Positions 8,100 through 8,500 of a stretch of DNA of 8,500 nt are shown here, in pieces. This stretch comes from a bacterium (GTDB lineage: Bacteria; Cyanobacteriota; Vampirovibrionia; Gastranaerophilales; Gastranaerophilaceae). The stretch spans positions 1-8,500 of the forward strand of contig JAFUUT010000114.1 in assembly GCA_017477685.1 (NCBI GenBank). Reading direction: 5' to 3'. The position numbers and the translations under genes are program-made. The notes below the pieces were generated by a model. That model did not search any database. It worked only from the letters and a program-made list of their open reading frames with translations, and was not told the origin of the DNA. How positions within the stretch are numbered: the first letter of the stretch is position 1; each line of letters opens with the position of its first letter.

Positions 8100-8131
8100 A
8101 AGAGTTTTTAGTGTTGTATCAAAAAACTCTT
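8100..8131. repeat. Perfect 10-bp inverted repeat around the -35 box, candidate operator
   Basis: AAGAGTTTTT at 8100-8109 is mirrored by AAAAACTCTT at 8122-8131, with a 12-base centre. The centre contains the -35 box of the rightward promoter and the right arm fills the spacer before its -10. No gene reads into it as a 3' end, so a repressor site is more likely than a terminator. Confidence 0.5.
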
Positions 8132-8142
8132 TATGCTAGCAT
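8114..8142 (+). promoter_or_regulatory. Extended -10 promoter of the PurH-like gene
   Basis: TTGTAT (8114-8119) and TAGCAT (8137-8142) are 17 bases apart, with an extended -10 TG at 8134-8135. The core TTATGCTAGCAT matches the mutS2 promoter in 11 of 12 bases. Transcription would start near 8149, just before the GAGGG ribosome-binding site at 8156-8160. Confidence 0.6.
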
Positions 8143-8165
8143 GTAAAAGATAAAAGAGGGATATT

Positions 8166-8500
8166 ATGGAAAAGATAGAAATATGTGATTTTAAAGAGCT
8201 TTCAAACGGCGAAAACACGCACCAGAAAGCATATATAACTCCGGTAGAAGGCGGAGTTGAATATGATATTTTGAGTCGAAATAAAGAACTTGGTTACATA
8301 GATTTTTTAAATTTATCAACTGCAATAAAGGTTAGTTCGGAGTTTTTTGATGTAGATTCCGTTGTTGTGGTAAAAGAAGCGAAAATATGTGCTGCAGCAC
8401 TTGGATCTTGCGCAGAAGATGCTTTAGCAAAGGTTATAGATTGTGATCCGCTATCTGTATTCGAAAGTACACTTTCTTTTTCTAAAGAAGTAACGATTGA
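8166..8500 (+). CDS. PurH-like (AICAR transformylase domain) protein with altered active site, 3' end outside window
   Basis: 111 codons are visible before the right edge; GAGGG lies 5 bases before the ATG. The protein aligns by eye with the start of the AICAR formyltransferase domain of PurH: LSNGENTHQ (12-20) matches the family LRYGENxHQ; YDILSRNKELGYIDFLNL matches the segment ending in a Leu-Ser-Tyr-Asn-Asn-like strand; VVVVKEAKIC (66-75) matches VIVKHANPC; DPLSVFES (94-101) matches DPxSAFGG. PurH normally carries an N-terminal IMP cyclohydrolase domain of about 200 residues, which is absent. The catalytic Lys-His is Lys70-Glu71, the AICAR-binding Arg-Tyr is Ser13-Asn14, and the Gly-Gly of the last motif is Glu-Ser. 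It is therefore probably a diverged paralogue that does not catalyse the normal purine step. Its true role is unknown. Confidence 0.75.
   Translation, partial: MEKIEICDFKELSNGENTHQKAYITPVEGGVEYDILSRNKELGYIDFLNLSTAIKVSSEFFDVDSVVVVKEAKICAAALGSCAEDALAKVIDCDPLSVFESTLSFSKEVTI

Noticed and set aside
7814..8146. 110-codon plus-strand open frame opposite the minus-strand helical gene
   Set aside because: It overlaps the minus-strand gene and both divergent promoters, has no good ribosome-binding site, and translates to low-complexity Ile/Asn/Phe/Lys-rich sequence.

Overview
The window is AT-rich (roughly one third G+C by eye), with tightly packed genes, Shine-Dalgarno sites on most of them and sigma70-type promoters. 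MutS2, a cytoplasmic GH13-family enzyme behind a large uncharacterised membrane protein, and several small helical proteins suggest an uncultured gut-type bacterium. The protein style reminds me of the non-photosynthetic cyanobacterial sister group Gastranaerophilales (Melainabacteria/Vampirovibrionia). That placement is inference from protein style; a low-GC Firmicute or similar cannot be excluded without a search.

Region 1 (left edge to about 4210, + strand): a two-gene unit. The first gene runs in from outside the window and encodes at least 810 residues with several hydrophobic segments. Its stop codon overlaps the start of a 572-residue alpha-amylase-superfamily (GH13-like) protein, so the two are probably translationally coupled. 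The enzyme keeps the Asp/Glu/Asp catalytic positions but has a degenerate conserved region I. A strong hairpin at 4180-4211 closes the unit.

Region 2 (about 4221-6628, + strand): mutS2, complete at 790 residues, with its own promoter. The -10 box ends six bases before the ATG and there is no Shine-Dalgarno, so the mRNA is predicted to be leaderless.

Region 3 (6629-8076): a 188-base gap, then two closely spaced genes for small coiled-coil proteins (90 and 111 aa) on the + strand. They converge on a third small helical protein on the - strand. That third gene has a very good promoter. Its frame is interrupted by a single TAA, then stays open for 34 more codons of coiled-coil-like sequence, stopping just short of the neighbouring gene. 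This looks like a recent nonsense mutation or a recoded/readthrough stop.

Region 4 (8077-8500, + strand): a divergent promoter, with a perfect 10-bp inverted repeat around its -35 box, drives a gene that runs off the right edge. Its product resembles the AICAR transformylase half of PurH but begins directly at that domain and has lost the family's key Lys-His and Arg-Tyr residues.

No tRNA, rRNA, CRISPR array, insertion sequence or phage gene was seen.
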